Positions 63,560-64,000 of a stretch of 64,000 bases of DNA are shown piece by piece. How positions within the stretch are numbered: the stretch's first letter is position 1; every line of letters starts with the position of its first letter. The position numbers were made by a program, and so were the translations under genes. Source of the stretch: Asparagopsis taxiformis (taxonomy: Eukaryota > Rhodophyta > Florideophyceae > Bonnemaisoniales > Bonnemaisoniaceae); contig JALQPE010002422.1 in the NCBI GenBank assembly GCA_030407315.1, positions 186,001 through 250,000 on the forward strand, given 5' to 3'. The notes below the pieces were generated by a model. It was given only the letters and a program-made list of their open reading frames with translations, did not search any database and was not told the origin of the DNA.

Positions 63560-64000
63560 ATGACGCCTCCGCATCCCGACGCGAAAGGCGACGTCGACAA
63601 CAACCCTCGGGAGTCTACTCGCTCGTTGCCTGCAACGAGTACTCCGACCAATACCGCCTCGGCGGTGACAGCGCGCGCGGCAGCCCATCAACCGTTGCCG
63701 GGCTCTTATCTTGACCTCTATGCTCCTGCCGCAGCAGCCACGCAAGGCCTTTCTGACCCTTATGCGGGGACTGAAGTGATGCCAAGTTATTACTATAACC
63801 ACCCACGGCCGCGGCCTGCGCGCGATTCTGTCATCCCCTCATGTGTTTCGTATTTCACCCCCACAGGTGGCGGCAACCGCCCTCCGCGTTTTGGCTCCAC
63901 TGCAGCCAGGGGGGACCAAACTCCCGGTCGACAGGGACGGGGCGTCTCCCCTTCGGTACCGGCTCCGCCGAGAATCACAAGTGACGGTAATCGTGGCCGT
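63560..64000 (+). CDS. Partial antisense-type ORF of the family-B element
   Basis: ATG 63560 (MTPPHPDAKGDVDNN) stays open for 147 codons to the window edge. It begins 142 bp from the inverted 3' LTR and runs away from it, opposite to the element. This is the same position and polarity as the antisense ORF of element A, which also starts MTP. It is Pro/Ala/Ser/Arg-rich with YLDLYAPA and SDPYAGT, reminiscent of the VDPYA motifs in the other two. The conserved central region would lie beyond the window, so the assignment is provisional. Confidence 0.5.
   Translation, partial: MTPPHPDAKGDVDNNPRESTRSLPATSTPTNTASAVTARAAAHQPLPGSYLDLYAPAAAATQGLSDPYAGTEVMPSYYYNHPRPRPARDSVIPSCVSYFTPTGGGNRPPRFGSTAARGDQTPGRQGRGVSPSVPAPPRITSDGNRGR

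Overview
The window looks like nuclear DNA of a eukaryotic alga, most plausibly a red alga of the Chondrus type. This is inferred from several things: long intron-free reading frames with eukaryotic signal peptides, an AA15-type lytic polysaccharide monooxygenase, secreted proteins ending in a module that resembles marine carbohydrate-binding beta-sandwiches, and a dense load of Ty3/gypsy, Ty1/copia and CACTA/TNP2-type mobile DNA. No rRNA or tRNA gene, bacterial operon or CRISPR array is visible. The species cannot be fixed from the sequence alone.

Layout. (1) 1-14.8 kb: four paralogous secreted two-domain proteins (280-1500 -, 2991-4052 -, 6341-7444 -, 12843-13910 +) separated by long AT-richer spacers. 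(2) 14.8-30.1 kb: a 1,274-bp LTR (family B) with a truncated gag, cut by a full 12.46-kb Ty3/gypsy chromovirus-like element (family A, 17692-30147). Element A has LTRs of 683 bp differing at four sites by eye, gag, pol with a chromodomain-like tail, and a very long ORF on the opposite strand between pol and the 3' LTR. (3) 30.1-34.3 kb: a 5'-truncated DNA-methyltransferase/SET fusion and a frameshifted coiled-coil gene whose 3' end runs into a CACTA-like terminus. (4) 34.2-50 kb: a zone bounded by inverted CACTACGGTGTTG termini with GACAGTA-rich subterminal repeats. It holds decayed genes (a 2OG-oxygenase-like protein, an LPMO, a Sel1-repeat protein, an SSB) and a large field of 39-bp palindromes, foldback elements and tandem repeats. 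(5) 50.1-53.2 kb: an intact 1,013-aa TNP2/Plavaka-like transposase. (6) 53.2-55.9 kb: a 126-bp perfect palindrome, repeats carrying splice-like motifs, and 24-bp and 43-bp minisatellites. (7) 55.9-64 kb: a decayed copy of the retroelement antisense ORF, an inverted family-A LTR, a dead Ty1/copia pol, an inverted family-B LTR, and the start of a third antisense-type ORF running off the window.

Two themes stand out. First, two LTR families, represented by three copies here, appear to carry a proline/serine-rich ORF opposite to gag-pol and starting near the 3' LTR. This looks like a conserved accessory gene of these retroelements rather than a chance antisense frame. Second, at least two host-type genes (Sel1-repeat and SSB) are broken by a short inverted copy of the adjacent coding sequence, forming a palindrome and shifting the frame. 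Together with the many other palindromes, this suggests recurrent templated foldback mutation, or an assembly artefact that should be excluded.
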